64,000 nt of DNA from Corynebacterium tuberculostearicum SK141 (GTDB taxonomy: Bacteria > Actinomycetota > Actinomycetes > Mycobacteriales > Mycobacteriaceae): contig NZ_ACVP01000012.1 in NCBI RefSeq assembly GCF_000175635.1, positions 233,571 through 297,570 of the forward strand, in the 5' to 3' direction. This document shows positions 44,555 to 56,873 of the stretch, one piece after another (the stretch's first letter is position 1; each line of letters begins with the position of its first letter). A program made the translations under genes and the position numbers. The notes under the pieces are model-generated. The model worked only from the letters and a program-made list of their open reading frames with translations. It was not told where the DNA came from and ran no database searches.

Positions 44555-47395
44555 GTGGCTGATCGTTTGGTGGTGCGCGGTGCCCGCGAGCACAACCTCA
44601 AGGGCGTGGATATCGATATTCCCCGCGATAAAATGGTTGTTTTTACCGGCCTATCCGGCTCCGGTAAATCTTCGCTGGCCTTTGACACCATCTTCGCTGA
44701 AGGCCAGCGCCGCTACGTGGAATCCTTGAGTTCTTATGCCCGCATGTTCTTAGGGCAGATGGATAAGCCCAACGTGGAATTTATTGATGGCCTGTCACCC
44801 GCAGTGTCCATTGATCAAAAATCCACCAACCATAATCCACGCTCTACGGTGGGCACGATCACGGAGATCTACGACTACCTGCGCTTGCTCTTTTCCCGTG
44901 CCGGTACGCCGCACTGCCCTAAGTGCGATGCGGTGATTGAACGCCAAACGCCGCAGCAGATTGTGGATGCGGTGCTGGATCTGGAAGAAAAGCTGAAGTT
45001 CCAGGTGCTTGCACCGGTAGTGCGTAAGCGCAAGGGCGAGTTTGTAGATCTTTTTCAGGATCTTTCGGCGCAGGGTTACTCCCGCGTGCGAGTGGATGGA
45101 GAGACCCATCAGCTCAGTGATCCTCCCAAGCTAAAGAAGCAGATCAAGCACAACATTGAGGTAGTGGTTGACCGCTTGCAGGTGAAGGCCTCGCAGAAGC
45201 AACGCTTAACGGATTCGGTGGAAACTGCCCTGCGTTTGGCCGATGGCCTGGTCACCATCGAGTTCGTAGATAGGGAAGAGCTCACCCACACGTACTCGGA
45301 AAAGGCTGCCTGCCCGAATGGCCACACCTTGACCATTGAAGAGTATGAGCCCCGTGCTTTCTCCTTTAATGCCCCGTTTGGTTCTTGCCCAGTGTGTGAT
45401 GGTTTGGGTACCAAGCTGGAAGTCGATGTTGACTTACTTATCCCAGACCCAGATGCCCCGGCGGTTGATGCGATTCAGCCGTGGCACTCCTCTCCCAACT
45501 CCCGCTACTTTGTCAAGCTAGTGGAGGGTCTGGGCAAGGCAATGGGCTTTGACCCTAAGACGCCAGTGAGCGAATTGACCAAGGAGCAGCGCCACGCGCT
45601 CATCTATGGCACGGACGAGGAGGTGCAGGTTCGATACAAGAACCGCTACGGGCGCCAGCGCAATTGGACCGCGCCGTTTGAGGGTGCGACTGGCTTCATT
45701 CACCGCAAGTTGGAAACGACCGATTCGCAGTCCCAAAAGGATCGCCTGCTGCAATACACCCGCCGCGTGCCGTGCAGCACCTGTAAGGGCACGCGCCTGA
45801 AGCCGGAGATCCTGGCCGTCCGCTTGGCTTCTACTACTCACGGTGAGCAGTCCATTGCGGGGCTGTGTGCGCTTTCGATTGAAGATGCCTCTGAATTCCT
45901 GGACTCTTTGGTGCTGGGGCACCGCGAGGAAATCATTGCCGGTGCGGTACTCAAGGAAACCCAGGCTCGGTTGCGCTTCCTTCTGGACGTCGGTCTGAAT
46001 TACCTGACCCTGGATCGCGGCGCATCCACGCTTTCGGGCGGCGAGGCGCAGCGCATTCGCCTAGCCACGCAGATTGGTTCCGGTTTGGCCGGCGTTCTGT
46101 ACGTGCTCGATGAGCCTTCCATTGGTTTGCACCAACGCGATAACCAGCGCCTTATTAAGACCCTGCAGCGTTTGCGCGATATTGGCAATACCCTCATTGT
46201 GGTCGAGCATGATGAAGACACCATTCGGGAGTCCGATTGGCTTGTCGATGTGGGCCCGCGCGCCGGTGAATATGGCGGCGAGGTGGTCTACCAAGGCGAA
46301 CCGGCGGGAATTGAAAAGGTAGAGGAGTCCCTGACTGGCCAGTATCTATCCGGCAAGAAGGTGCTCGCCGTACCGGATCACCGCCGAGAGATCGACAAGG
46401 ATCGCACCCTGAAAGTCGTGGGTGCACGCGAGAATAACCTGAAGGGCATAAACGTCGAAATCCCGCTGGGAGTGCTGGCGTGTATTACCGGCGTTTCCGG
46501 TTCGGGTAAATCCACCGTGGTCAATGAGATTTTGGCTAAGACTTTGGCCAATAAGCTCAACCGCGCCCGCCAGGTCCCCGGCCGGGCCAAGCGCGTCGAG
46601 GGCGTGGAGCACTTGGATAAGTTGGTCCAGGTTGACCAGAGCCCGATTGGCCGCACCCCGCGTTCCAACCCAGCAACCTATACGGGCGTCTTTGACAAGA
46701 TCCGTAACCTTTTTGCCGAAACCCAGGAGGCCAAGGTTCGCGGCTACAAGGCCGGCCGCTTCTCCTTCAATGTCAAGGGTGGGCGCTGCGAGGCATGCCA
46801 AGGCGATGGCACCATCAAGATCGAGATGAACTTCCTGCCGGACGTGTATGTTCCGTGTGAGGTGTGTGAGGGCGCTCGCTATAACCGCGAGACCTTGGAG
46901 GTGCACTACAAGGGCAAGAACATCGCCGAGGTGCTCGACATGCCCATTTCTGAGGCAGCGGACTTCTTCGAGCCCATCAACTCGATTCACCGCTACCTTG
47001 CCACGCTTGTCGACGTCGGCTTGGGCTACGTCCGCCTCGGTCAAGCCGCTACCACACTGTCTGGCGGTGAGGCGCAACGCGTTAAGCTCGCCTCAGAGCT
47101 GCAAAAGCGCACCAACGGTAGGACTATCTACATCTTGGACGAGCCGACCACTGGTCTGCACTTTGAGGATATTCGCAAGTTGATGTTGGTTATCCAGGGC
47201 CTTGTAGACAAGGGAAATTCGGTGCTCATCATTGAGCACAACCTCGATGTCATCAAGGCTGCGGACTGGATCGTGGATATGGGACCGGAAGGTGGTGCCG
47301 GCGGCGGCACCGTAGTCGCGCAGGGCACCCCGGAAGATGTTGCGCAGGTGGAAGGCTCCTATACCGGTAGCTACCTAAAGGACATGTTGAAGTAG
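44555..47395 (+). CDS. uvrA: Excinuclease ABC subunit A
   Basis: UvrA has 946 residues and scans DNA for bulky damage as a dimeric ATPase. Two ABC modules are visible: [14 protein letters not shown] near residue 32 and [13 protein letters not shown] near 645, with signatures [12 protein letters not shown] and [12 protein letters not shown]. Zinc-finger cysteine pairs (CPKC, CSTC, CEAC/CEVC) are in place. GTG 44555 lies 10 bases after GGAGG and gives the usual start [15 protein letters not shown]; an ATG at 44546 touches the ribosome-binding site. Confidence 0.96.
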   Translation: MADRLVVRGAREHNLKGVDIDIPRDKMVVFTGLSGSGKSSLAFDTIFAEGQRRYVESLSSYARMFLGQMDKPNVEFIDGLSPAVSIDQKSTNHNPRSTVGTITEIYDYLRLLFSRAGTPHCPKCDAVIERQTPQQIVDAVLDLEEKLKFQVLAPVVRKRKGEFVDLFQDLSAQGYSRVRVDGETHQLSDPPKLKKQIKHNIEVVVDRLQVKASQKQRLTDSVETALRLADGLVTIEFVDREELTHTYSEKAACPNGHTLTIEEYEPRAFSFNAPFGSCPVCDGLGTKLEVDVDLLIPDPDAPAVDAIQPWHSSPNSRYFVKLVEGLGKAMGFDPKTPVSELTKEQRHALIYGTDEEVQVRYKNRYGRQRNWTAPFEGATGFIHRKLETTDSQSQKDRLLQYTRRVPCSTCKGTRLKPEILAVRLASTTHGEQSIAGLCALSIEDASEFLDSLVLGHREEIIAGAVLKETQARLRFLLDVGLNYLTLDRGASTLSGGEAQRIRLATQIGSGLAGVLYVLDEPSIGLHQRDNQRLIKTLQRLRDIGNTLIVVEHDEDTIRESDWLVDVGPRAGEYGGEVVYQGEPAGIEKVEESLTGQYLSGKKVLAVPDHRREIDKDRTLKVVGARENNLKGINVEIPLGVLACITGVSGSGKSTVVNEILAKTLANKLNRARQVPGRAKRVEGVEHLDKLVQVDQSPIGRTPRSNPATYTGVFDKIRNLFAETQEAKVRGYKAGRFSFNVKGGRCEACQGDGTIKIEMNFLPDVYVPCEVCEGARYNRETLEVHYKGKNIAEVLDMPISEAADFFEPINSIHRYLATLVDVGLGYVRLGQAATTLSGGEAQRVKLASELQKRTNGRTIYILDEPTTGLHFEDIRKLMLVIQGLVDKGNSVLIIEHNLDVIKAADWIVDMGPEGGAGGGTVVAQGTPEDVAQVEGSYTGSYLKDMLK

Positions 47396-47402
47396 GGACA
47401 CT

Positions 47403-48251
47403 GTGAATAGTTACCGCCTCGGCGCCAGCCTGTTGGCAGCGCTCACCTTGTTTATGGTGAGCGCTTGCTCTGGTGATCCTGAGGCCGAGAACGTCTCAGC
47501 GCCCGCGACGACCTCTCCGGCGCCCGACCCGGACTTAGTGCGCACTCAGCTTGACCGTGCAGTAGACAAGACTGCAAAGAAGTACCACGCCAAGGTTGGG
47601 GTTGCTATTTCGGCCGGTGATGACACCATTGCTGTGGGCGATAAGGGCAAGGGTCCTGTCTGGTCCACGGTTAAGGTCCCTATCGCTATCGCCGCGCTTA
47701 AAGACGGCGCGGATAAGAGTTTGGTCGACCTGGCAATCAAGGAGTCCGATAACGATGCCGCCTACGCCTTATGGTCGCAGGTGAAATGGCGCGAAGGCTC
47801 CGCCGATAAGGCAGTGGAGGAGTTGCTCGAAGACTATGGATCACACGCGGATATCCATGACACCGCTTTTGGCTACTCCACGTGGGCATTGAAAGACCAA
47901 GCAGTCTTCGGTGCTGAATTGCCTTGCATTGAGGAGGCGGACTACGTCCACAAGGTGCTCAAAGACATTGTGTCCTGGCAGAAAATTGGCCTGTCGAAAG
48001 AGAAGCGAACCCGCGCTAAAAGTGGCTGGGGCTTGGACGAGGACGACAATGAGTACACCTACCGCCAATTTGGTGTTCATGAGGTGGCCGGAAAGCGCGC
48101 CGGCGTCGCGTTATCTGTGGTTACAGATGGCGAGGACTATGCCAAAGCCGAGCCAGCGGTAAACTATCTCGCCCATGAGTTGGTGGACATCGTTGATAGA
48201 GGGGTAGAGAAGGGCAATATCAAACCAGCTGCCCAATGCAAGGACAGCTAG
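47403..48251 (+). CDS. Lipoprotein with penicillin-binding/beta-lactamase fold motifs
   Basis: The protein has 282 residues. A lipoprotein signal ends in MVSAC with the acylated Cys at 22, followed by a Pro/Thr linker. The three active-site motifs of serine beta-lactamases and DD-peptidases are present in order and spacing: S88-T-V-K91 (SxxK), S115-D-N117 (SDN) and K206-S-G208 (KTG-type). It may be a cell-wall peptidase, an esterase or an inactive relative, and overall similarity to known classes is low. The GTG start has TAGGGA upstream and lies seven bases after uvrA. Confidence 0.75.
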   Translation: MNSYRLGASLLAALTLFMVSACSGDPEAENVSAPATTSPAPDPDLVRTQLDRAVDKTAKKYHAKVGVAISAGDDTIAVGDKGKGPVWSTVKVPIAIAALKDGADKSLVDLAIKESDNDAAYALWSQVKWREGSADKAVEELLEDYGSHADIHDTAFGYSTWALKDQAVFGAELPCIEEADYVHKVLKDIVSWQKIGLSKEKRTRAKSGWGLDEDDNEYTYRQFGVHEVAGKRAGVALSVVTDGEDYAKAEPAVNYLAHELVDIVDRGVEKGNIKPAAQCKDS

Positions 48252-48521
48252 GCGAGTTGCGATTTGGTGGAAAGGGTAGAAGCTGCTATCCTCAAAGCCA
48301 CTACCGCCCATGACGCCTTTTCGAGGTGCGTGGGTCACAAGCGGAGTCTCTCCCACCCGATGCCGCGAACACCGTTCGTAGGATAAAGGTAAAGGTAACC
48401 AAGCAAACATGCTTGGCACTGTGAGAACTCCCGGCTGTCTTTGGCAGACCGGGTTTGATTCGTTTGTGGTCCCGGTAGGTGAACTACTTACTCATACACC
48501 CCCTAATCGAGGAGAACCACA
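48252..48521 (+). promoter_or_regulatory. Upstream region and structured leader of infC-rpmI-rplT
   Basis: This 270-bp stretch holds no gene. Conserved-looking leader elements include AAGCGGAGTCTCTCCCACC (48340-48358) and a hairpin CCCGG...CCGGG (48430-48453) with an inner CTG/CAG. GGAG at 48511-48514 is the ribosome-binding site of infC. Leaders of this operon are autoregulated by L20 in some bacteria; here only the length and hairpins are seen. Confidence 0.45.
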
Positions 48522-49043
<522 letters not shown>

Positions 49044-49079
49044 ACCAGATTCCACGTAGGATTTAAGGACTTAATACTC

Positions 49080-49274
49080 ATGAAGCAGAAGACCCACAAG
49101 GGCACCGCAAAGCGTATCAAGGTGACCGGTTCCGGCAAGCTGCGCCGTGAGCAGGCTGGCCGCCGCCACCTGCTGGAGGGCAAGCCGTCCAAGCGTACCC
49201 GCCGTCTGAAGGGCACCGAGGCAGTCGCACAGCCTGACACCAAGCGCGTCAAGCGCCTGCTCGGCCGCGCATAA
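49080..49274 (+). CDS. rpmI: 50S ribosomal protein L35
   Basis: L35 has 64 residues, all basic: [20 protein letters not shown] then [24 protein letters not shown]. This is normal length and motif. It lies 36 bases after infC and 55 before rplT, in the usual operon order. Confidence 0.96.
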   Translation: MKQKTHKGTAKRIKVTGSGKLRREQAGRRHLLEGKPSKRTRRLKGTEAVAQPDTKRVKRLLGRA

Positions 49275-49329
49275 TAGCGCCGAATCAACCCACATCCGCC
49301 ATCACAATTTGAATTAAGGAAGTATCACT

Positions 49330-49713
49330 GTGGCACGAGTAAAGCGCTCAGTTAACGCAAAGAAGAAGCGTCGCGCGATTCTGAAGTCCGCTAAGGGCTA
49401 CCGCGGCCAGCGTTCCCGCCTGTACCGTAAGGCGAAGGAGCAGTGGCTGCACTCCATGACTTACGCTTACCGCGATCGTCGCGCTCGTAAGTCTGAGTTC
49501 CGTAAGCTGTGGATCCAGCGCATCAACGCTGCTGCCCGCATGAACGACATCACCTACAACCGTCTCATCCACGGCCTGCGCCTGGCTGAGATCGAGGTTG
49601 ACCGCAAGATTCTGGCTGAGCTTGCTGTCAATGACTTCGAGGCATTCTCCGCACTGTGCGAGGCTGCTAAGGCTGCTCTGCCTGAGGACGTCAACGCTCC
49701 TAAGGCTGCCTAG
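49330..49713 (+). CDS. rplT: 50S ribosomal protein L20
   Basis: L20 has 127 residues. [18 protein letters not shown] and the block [18 protein letters not shown] are diagnostic; the C-terminal domain binds 23S rRNA and, in some bacteria, its own mRNA leader. The start is GTG 49330 with AAGGAAG upstream. A terminator follows. Confidence 0.97.
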   Translation: MARVKRSVNAKKKRRAILKSAKGYRGQRSRLYRKAKEQWLHSMTYAYRDRRARKSEFRKLWIQRINAAARMNDITYNRLIHGLRLAEIEVDRKILAELAVNDFEAFSALCEAAKAALPEDVNAPKAA

Positions 49714-49729
49714 TTACTAGGGACACAAC

Positions 49730-49769
49730 GCCCGTTTCTCCGGTTTATGTGCCGGGCGAAGCGGGCTTT
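49730..49769 (+). terminator. Terminator of the infC-rpmI-rplT operon
   Basis: GCCCG pairs with CGGGC, with inner TTC/GAA and CGG/CCG pairs, followed by TTTGTTCGTTTT. Confidence 0.7.
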
Positions 49770-49865
49770 GTTCGTTTTATACTCTATCTGTCTAATGAGC
49801 TCGGTCTCGCATGCTACATTGAGTCCAGACCACGAGTGACCCCGAGACCGAGGAGCAGATTCCCT

Positions 49866-50318
49866 GTGACAAACCCAAATGGTAGCTACCAACCAGAAAA
49901 TGGCGAGTATTCTGGCCGGTCCTATGACAACAACCAGGGCCAGCAGTACAACCCCTATAACCAGCAGGCCGGTTACCAGCCGCAGTACAACCAGGGCTAT
50001 GCACCACAACCGAATATGGGTTCCTATCCGGTGCAGCAGCAGTATGTGGCGCAGGGACAGCAGAAGTCTTGGATCGCGACTTTGCTTCTGTGTTTCTTCT
50101 TGGGCTCCTTCGGCGCGCATAACTTCTATACCGGCCGCACGACCTTCGGTGTAGCGCAGCTGGTGCTTAATATCTTGGGCTGGGCTACTTTCTGGTTCTT
50201 GCTCGGGTTCGCGTTTTGGGCCATCGTCGGAATCTGGGTTTTCATTGAGTTCATCATGATCATCGCCGGCGCCGGTGATTACGACAAGGACGCCCGCGGC
50301 GTGCCACTAGCTAAGTAG
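49866..50318 (+). CDS. TM2-domain protein with Gln/Tyr/Asn-rich N-terminal tail
   Basis: The protein has 150 residues. About 75 polar N-terminal residues (many Q, Y, N and G) precede a TM2 domain: KSWIATLLLCFFLGSFGAHNFY, the turn TGRTTFGVAQLVL and a second membrane helix ending in the DYDKDARG cytoplasmic tail. TM2 proteins are small, widely spread and of unclear role. The GTG 49866 has GAGGAG upstream at 10 bases. The tail resembles that of the membrane protein at 6923. Confidence 0.82.
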   Translation: MTNPNGSYQPENGEYSGRSYDNNQGQQYNPYNQQAGYQPQYNQGYAPQPNMGSYPVQQQYVAQGQQKSWIATLLLCFFLGSFGAHNFYTGRTTFGVAQLVLNILGWATFWFLLGFAFWAIVGIWVFIEFIMIIAGAGDYDKDARGVPLAK

Positions 50319-50332
50319 CACTCAACATTGTG

Positions 50333-50366
50333 ATCCTGTTGCCATACCGGCAACAGGATTTTTTGT
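50333..50366 (+). terminator. Strong terminator after the TM2 gene
   Basis: ATCCTGTTGCC pairs perfectly with 50349-50359 around a short loop, followed by TTTTTTGTTTT. Confidence 0.9.
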
Positions 50367-50426
50367 TTTGCCTACGCAGCTGGGTCTGAGTCTGGGGCTA
50401 GGCAACTAGTAGGTAGGGTAGGAGCC

Positions 50427-51230
50427 ATGAATTTGGATTTTGACTCTGCCTTTACTGAACGCACCCCGCGCATTGTTAATGCAGCCAAGCTGCACCGCGC
50501 TGCTAACCGGAAGAAGGCGAAGCAATTCCTGATTGAGGGAGAAAACGCCGTAGATGCTGCGGTGTCTACTGGCGCTGCTGTCGATGTTTTCGTCACTGAA
50601 AAGGCCGCAGAACGCTTCGGTGACATTATTACCGCCTGTGGATACATGGGAGTGTACGTACATCCCATCACCGATAAAGCGGCTAAGCATTTATCTGATA
50701 CCGCCACCACCACGGGGCTTTTCGCGCTGTGCAAGCCGGTCCTGTGGTCCGCGGGCAAAATCCTTAACGGCAAACCAAGCTTGGTCTCTGTTCCCGTGCT
50801 CACTTCGGAGCCGGGCAATGCAGGCACCTTGATTAGAACTTCCGACGCCATGGGAGCAGATGGAGTAATTTTTGCGGGCGAGACGGTCGATCCCCTCAGC
50901 TGCAAGGTAGCGCGCGCTTCGGCCGGCTCGCTGTTTCATGTCCCGGTAGCGCGAGACCCCAATATTAAGGACGTCTTGGGGCAGCTGCGTAAATCGGGCA
51001 TGCAAATTGTGGCGACGGCCGCCGACGGGGAAGTAGACCTAGCCGAGGCGGATTTGTCCCAACCGACGGCGTGGCTTTTTGGCAACGAGGCACATGGGCT
51101 CGGCGAACTACTGGAAGAAGCCGATATGCGGGTGCGTATTCCGCTGCGTGGGCGAGCGGAGTCACTTAACCTGGCAACAGCCGCCAGCATTTGTCTTTAT
51201 GAGTCCGCGAAGGCCCAAGAGCAAAGCTAA
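50427..51230 (+). CDS. SpoU/TrmH-family RNA 2'-O-methyltransferase
   Basis: The protein has 267 residues. The N-terminal substrate-binding region (KLHRAANRKKAKQFLIEGENAV) is followed by a SPOUT domain with its knot: NAGTLIRTSDAMG (motif 1), LFGNEAHGLG (motif 2) and VRIPLRGRAESLNLATAASICLYES (motif 3). It likely methylates rRNA or tRNA ribose, but the target nucleotide is not evident. It is next to pheST, as in other actinobacteria. Confidence 0.9.
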   Translation: MNLDFDSAFTERTPRIVNAAKLHRAANRKKAKQFLIEGENAVDAAVSTGAAVDVFVTEKAAERFGDIITACGYMGVYVHPITDKAAKHLSDTATTTGLFALCKPVLWSAGKILNGKPSLVSVPVLTSEPGNAGTLIRTSDAMGADGVIFAGETVDPLSCKVARASAGSLFHVPVARDPNIKDVLGQLRKSGMQIVATAADGEVDLAEADLSQPTAWLFGNEAHGLGELLEEADMRVRIPLRGRAESLNLATAASICLYESAKAQEQS

Positions 51231-51246
51231 GCAGAACCCCGAATGA

Positions 51247-52380
<1,134 letters not shown>

Positions 52381-52404
52381 AACCCAGAAAGGATAGACAC
52401 ACCA

Positions 52405-54918
52405 ATGCTTATTTCCCAAGACTGGGTCACCCGCATCCTGGGCGCTAAGAACCCTGGTTGGAACGTCTCCGCTGCCGATATGGACTCCGGATTCGTGCGC
52501 GTCGGTTTTGAAACCGAGGGCTATGCCGCCGTCCCAGAAAGCACCGGTCCGCTGGTCATCGGCCAGGTGGTAGAGATCGAGGAACTTACGCAGTTCAAAA
52601 AGCCCATCCGCTACTGCCAAGTCAACGTAGGCCAGGCTAATGGCACGGGCGAGTTGCAAGGCATCATTTGTGGTGCCCGCAACTTCCGCCTGAATGACTA
52701 TGTCGTTGTGGCGCTTCCGGGCTCGGAACTGCCAGGGGGCTTCAAGATTGCGGCTCGCGAGACCTACGATCACATCTCTAATGGCATGCTGTGCTCCGGT
52801 GCTGAGCTCGGTTTGGGCGCACAGGCTAACGGCATCATCGTCTTGGGCGATGACGTCGCCGATAAGGTGGGCGAGGACGCTCGCCCGATTATTGGTCTGC
52901 ACGATACGAACTTCGACGTCAACATCACCCCGGATCGCGGCTACGCCCTATCCGCGCGCGGTTTGAGCCGTGAGATTGCCTCCGCTTTCGACCTGGACTT
53001 TGCCGATATTGCCGAAGACCCGTCCGTTGCTGGCATTGATACCTCCGCTGTTCCAGCGGCGCAGGGCTCGCTTATCGACGTCACTCTCAACCCCGAGACC
53101 AAGGCGCAGCGTTTCGGCCTCCGCAAGGTCTCCGGCATAGACCCGCAGGCACGCACCCCGTTCTGGCTAGAGCGCGAGCTCATGCTCTGCGGCCAGCGCA
53201 GCGTAAACCTGCCCACGGACATTACTAACTATGTGATGTTGCTTTTGGGCGCCCCGATGCATGCCTTTGAAGCCAACGTTATCCAAGGAAATCTCGTTGT
53301 CCGTAATGCGGACGAAGGCGAGAAGTTTGAGACCTTGGATCACGTAAAGCGTGAGCTTTCTGCAGAAGATGTGGTCATCTGCGATGACAACGGCATCCAG
53401 TCGCTGGCCGGTGTCATGGGCGGTACTACCTCCGAAATCTCGGAGGAGACCACTGATGTGGTCTTCGAATCCGCTATCTGGGATCCGATTACCGTGGCGC
53501 GCACCTCCCGCCGCCATAAGTTGTCTTCTGAATCCTCGCGTCGCTTCGAGCGCGGCGTGGATCCTGCGATTGTCGAGGTCGCTCTAGACACCGCATGTGC
53601 GCTCTTGCAGCAGCTGGCGGGCGGCACCATTGAGGAAGGCCGGACGCTTATCGGGGGCGTCGCCAAGCGCGAGCCCATTGCCCTGCGCACCGCAAAGGCT
53701 AGCGAGTATGCCGGCGTTGACTACTCCCGTGAGACTGTTATTTCCCGCCTCGAGGAAGTCGGCTGCACTGTTGCCGATGAGGGTGACATGCTGCAGGTAA
53801 CGCCCGCTACGTGGCGCACCGATATCTCCATGGATGTTGACCTCATTGAGGAGGTCCTACGTCTTGAGGGCTTGGAGGACATTCCTACCGTCCTGCCTAC
53901 TCCGGCCGGCGGTCGCGGTCTCACCCCAGCGCAGAAGCGTCGCCGCGCTATTGGCCACGGCCTGGCCTATGCCGGTTATGCAGAGGTATTGCCGGCTCCG
54001 TTCGTGGCGAACGACACCTTTGATGTGTGGGGCTTGGACAAGGATGATGCTCGCCGCCGCACCGTAGAGGTGCAGAATCCGCTTGAGGCAGATAAGGCCA
54101 TCTTGTCCACGACTCTGCTCCCGAACATGCTGGAGGCCATCGGCCGCAATGTTGCGCGTGGCCGCAGCGACCTCGCCCTATATGGTCTGCAGCAGGTGGC
54201 ATTCAAGCGCGCCGAGGCATCGCCCATGCCCTCTGTAGAGCAGCGACCTTCTGAGCAGGTTGTTTCCGAACTTCTGGATACTCTTCCTGAGCAGCCGCTG
54301 CACGTTGCAACGGTGGCCACCGGCAATATCGAGCATGAGGGCCCGTGGGGCGAAGGACGCGCATATAGCTACGCCGACGCCATCGAATCCGCCCGCCAGG
54401 TCGCTCGCGCCGCCGGTGTGGATATCGAGCTTGAGGCCGCGCACGTTCTTCCCTGGCACCCAGGCCGGTGTGCTGCCGTGAAGGTGGCTGGCACCGATGT
54501 GGTCTTGGGCCATGCCGGTGAGCTTCACCCGCAGGTTCTGGAAGCGCTGAACCTGCCGGCGCGTACTTGCGCCATGGAGCTGGACGTTACCGCTATGCCA
54601 TTGGAAGAGAAATTCCCTGCGCCGGTACTGTCCTCCTTCCCAGCGTTGCACCAGGACATTGCGCTCGTGGTGGATGAAGACGTCCCAGCAGAGCGCGTGC
54701 GCGCCACCGTGGAAGAGGGGGCGGGTGAGCTCATCGAGTCCGTCGAGCTCTTCGACATTTTCCGTGGTGAGCAGTTGGGTGAGGGCAAGAAGTCCTTGGC
54801 CTTCCAGCTTCTGTTCCGTGCAGCGGACCGCACGTTGACCGATGAGGAAGTCAACGAGCACCGTACGGCGGCAGCGGAGCTGGCTAAGCAGCGCTTGGGC
54901 GCAGAGATGCGCGCATAG
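52405..54918 (+). CDS. pheT: Phenylalanine--tRNA ligase beta subunit
   Basis: PheT has 837 residues and forms an alpha2-beta2 enzyme with PheS. Domains in order are an EMAP-like tRNA-binding domain (about residues 45-160, CGARNF), B3/B4 editing (about 215-390), B5 (about 410-480), the degenerate catalytic fold (about 500-710) and a ferredoxin-like anticodon-binding domain at the C-terminus (FPALHQDIALVVDE, about 745-835). Its length is normal. A strong terminator follows. Confidence 0.96.
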   Translation: MLISQDWVTRILGAKNPGWNVSAADMDSGFVRVGFETEGYAAVPESTGPLVIGQVVEIEELTQFKKPIRYCQVNVGQANGTGELQGIICGARNFRLNDYVVVALPGSELPGGFKIAARETYDHISNGMLCSGAELGLGAQANGIIVLGDDVADKVGEDARPIIGLHDTNFDVNITPDRGYALSARGLSREIASAFDLDFADIAEDPSVAGIDTSAVPAAQGSLIDVTLNPETKAQRFGLRKVSGIDPQARTPFWLERELMLCGQRSVNLPTDITNYVMLLLGAPMHAFEANVIQGNLVVRNADEGEKFETLDHVKRELSAEDVVICDDNGIQSLAGVMGGTTSEISEETTDVVFESAIWDPITVARTSRRHKLSSESSRRFERGVDPAIVEVALDTACALLQQLAGGTIEEGRTLIGGVAKREPIALRTAKASEYAGVDYSRETVISRLEEVGCTVADEGDMLQVTPATWRTDISMDVDLIEEVLRLEGLEDIPTVLPTPAGGRGLTPAQKRRRAIGHGLAYAGYAEVLPAPFVANDTFDVWGLDKDDARRRTVEVQNPLEADKAILSTTLLPNMLEAIGRNVARGRSDLALYGLQQVAFKRAEASPMPSVEQRPSEQVVSELLDTLPEQPLHVATVATGNIEHEGPWGEGRAYSYADAIESARQVARAAGVDIELEAAHVLPWHPGRCAAVKVAGTDVVLGHAGELHPQVLEALNLPARTCAMELDVTAMPLEEKFPAPVLSSFPALHQDIALVVDEDVPAERVRATVEEGAGELIESVELFDIFRGEQLGEGKKSLAFQLLFRAADRTLTDEEVNEHRTAAAELAKQRLGAEMRA

Positions 54919-54924
54919 CTTTCC

Positions 54925-54965
54925 CAAAAAAGGGGCGGTGAGATTTAGCTCACCGCCCCTTTTTC
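54925..54965. terminator. Strong bidirectional terminator after pheT
   Basis: AGGGGCGGTGAG (54931-54942) pairs perfectly with 54949-54960, with runs of A and T on either side. It isolates pheST from the arg operon. Confidence 0.92.
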
Positions 54966-55010
54966 ATACATTTTTCCGCTCCTGACGAAGCTTTAACCAG
55001 GCATTTTTCT

Positions 55011-55062
55011 AAATTGTATGAATAACATACGGTCGAGTGTATTTATTGCTATAGTCACCCCT
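55011..55062 (+). promoter_or_regulatory. arg operon promoter with candidate ArgR box
   Basis: GTATG-AATAA-CATAC (55016-55030) is a perfect inverted repeat in AT-rich DNA, of the type bound by ArgR. TATAGT (55050-55055) is a good -10, so transcription would begin at or one base before ATG 55063, giving a leaderless mRNA. The promoter thus looks intact although the gene behind it is broken. Confidence 0.6.
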
Positions 55063-56306
<1,244 letters not shown>

Positions 56307-56309
56307 GTA

Positions 56310-56792
56310 ATGAACACCCCGACCACCCGCAATGCTCGGCAGGCCAAGATCCTAGAGATTTTGGATCGCAATCGCGTCACCAGCCAGGTGCAACTATCCG
56401 AGCTTCTTCTCGCAGACGGCATCGACATCACGCAGGCCACTTTGTCCCGTGACTTGGATGAGCTGGGCGCGAAGAAGGTAAAGCGCGATGGTGGCCGTTC
56501 CTTCTACGTGGTCGGCGGTGAGCTGGAGCAATTTGAAGACCAGGTGGGCGGCCCCCGTGAAAAGCTGCGCCGCATGCTCGATGAACTGGTGGTATCCCAT
56601 GATTCTTCCGGCAATATAGCTATGCTGCGCACCCCTGCCGGTGCGGCCCAGTACCTTGCCAGCTTTATTGACAGGGTGGGGCTGCACGATGTCATTGGTT
56701 GCATCGCCGGCGATGACACCATCTTCGTCCTGGCGCGCGAGGGCGTCACGGGCGCAGATCTGGCGGTGACACTTACCACGCGAAATATTTAG
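56310..56792 (+). CDS. argR: Arginine repressor ArgR
   Basis: ArgR has 160 residues. The N-terminal winged helix (about residues 1-75, [19 protein letters not shown]) binds DNA, and the C-terminal domain (about 90-160, [14 protein letters not shown]) forms the hexamer and binds arginine. It starts three bases after argF. Its presence implies that the operon is still regulated by arginine. Confidence 0.95.
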   Translation: MNTPTTRNARQAKILEILDRNRVTSQVQLSELLLADGIDITQATLSRDLDELGAKKVKRDGGRSFYVVGGELEQFEDQVGGPREKLRRMLDELVVSHDSSGNIAMLRTPAGAAQYLASFIDRVGLHDVIGCIAGDDTIFVLAREGVTGADLAVTLTTRNI

Positions 56793-56873
56793 ACGGCGGT
56801 GGTGGCAATCCAGACCACCATCGTATATTATGTGCTTAGATGAATTGTTTCCAATAGAACAAGGAGATTAACC
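56793..56873 (+). promoter_or_regulatory. argR-argG gap with possible internal promoter
   Basis: TATATTAT (56824-56831) could be a -10, and AAGGAG (56861-56866) is a strong ribosome-binding site for argG. A weak repeat, GGTGGT...ACCACC, precedes it. The AT-rich tract TAGATGAATTGTTTCCAATAG may be a second ArgR site. Confidence 0.35.

Noticed and set aside
55018..55062. Upstream start for the argC-argD remnant at 55018
   Set aside because: These codons lie in the promoter and ArgR box; the ArgC start MTISVAIAGATGY begins at 55063.
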